Source of the DNA: RGIG1959 sp045540655
GTDB lineage: Bacteria; Bacillota; Clostridia; Oscillospirales; Acutalibacteraceae
Length of the DNA stretch: 15,088 bases
Direction: 5' to 3'
Assembly: GCA_045540655.1 (NCBI GenBank)
Contig: JAZQHP010000125.1
Location: 1-15,088 of the forward strand
Shown here: positions 15,003-15,088 of the stretch, piece after piece
Position numbering within the stretch: position 1 is the first letter of the stretch
Layout of the letters: each line of letters starts with the position of its first letter
The notes under the pieces: generated by a model
The model's input: only the letters and a program-made list of their open reading frames with translations
Told to the model about the DNA's origin: nothing
The model's database searches: none
Translations under genes and position numbers: made by a program

Positions 15003-15088
15003 CCAACACGCATCTAAAGACGCCCTGAAAAAACCTGTCACTTGTTTTACGTGCCCCACTGCCGCAAATGCGGCGAAAAGCCCTCCTT

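Larger units (their letters stand above)
14944..15088. other. Structured non-coding tail, possible edge of a repeat or mobile element
   Basis: These 145 bases have no recognisable plus-strand gene but hold four complementary pairs: 14956/14974, 14984/14996, 14992/15026, and GCCGC-AAAT-GCGGC (15061-15074). On the minus strand one frame is open for 52 codons from the right edge to a TGA at 14928-14930, running slightly into the kinase gene; I do not recognise its product. On the plus strand a short frame near the edge reads HCRKCGEKPS, a CxxC pattern, without a ribosome binding site. The density of hairpins directly after a stop codon is compatible with an IS200/IS605-like end, a dispersed repeat, or a structured RNA. 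None is proven. Confidence 0.35.

Noticed and set aside
15018..15088. Start of a zinc-ribbon protein at the right edge on the plus strand (HCRKCGEKPS)
   Set aside because: Only one CxxC in about 23 codons, no ribosome binding site before the TTG or GTG candidates, and the same bases form a hairpin. Kept only as a note within the tail feature.

Overview
The window looks like chromosomal DNA from a GC-rich Firmicute, probably a gut clostridium of the Oscillospiraceae/Ruminococcaceae type. This is inferred from the Mini-III RNase next to Obg, the YitT-family protein, strong AAGGAGG-type ribosome binding sites, frequent GTG/TTG starts and a high-GC codon style. No species can be named from sequence reading alone. 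All sixteen recognisable genes are on the plus strand and tightly packed. No stretch over 300 bases lacks a gene, and I saw no tRNA, rRNA, CRISPR array, phage gene or intact insertion sequence.

Region 1 (1-1892) is a housekeeping cluster: the C-terminal part of the ribosome-assembly GTPase Obg (cut by the left edge), Mini-ribonuclease III and a YitT/DUF2179 membrane protein.

Region 2 (about 1899-7657) is a cell-surface polysaccharide operon. A good promoter, whose -10 box lies inside a perfect 9-bp inverted repeat, precedes three family-2 glycosyltransferases. The complete dTDP-L-rhamnose pathway follows in the order rfbA-rfbD-rfbB-rfbC. The rfb genes supply the sugar donor, and the glycosyltransferases probably use it to build a rhamnose-containing wall or capsule glycan. 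No flippase, ABC exporter or polymerase is in the window.

Region 3 (7713-12978) is a second tightly spaced run: a MacB/LolD-type ABC ATPase without a permease, the tRNA adenosine deaminase TadA, and a MoxR ATPase / DUF58 / membrane transglutaminase-like trio. A strong intrinsic terminator (12980-13021) ends it.

Region 4 (13048-14943) has its own promoter and holds murQ followed by a BadF/BcrA-type sugar kinase, probably MurK. Together they would salvage MurNAc from peptidoglycan turnover as GlcNAc-6-phosphate.

The last 145 bases (14944-15088) contain several hairpins and no recognised gene on the plus strand. They could be the edge of a dispersed repeat or IS200/IS605-type element. This tail and the operator-like repeat at 1917-1942 are the least explained parts of an otherwise ordinary window. 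I found no clearly new biological system.
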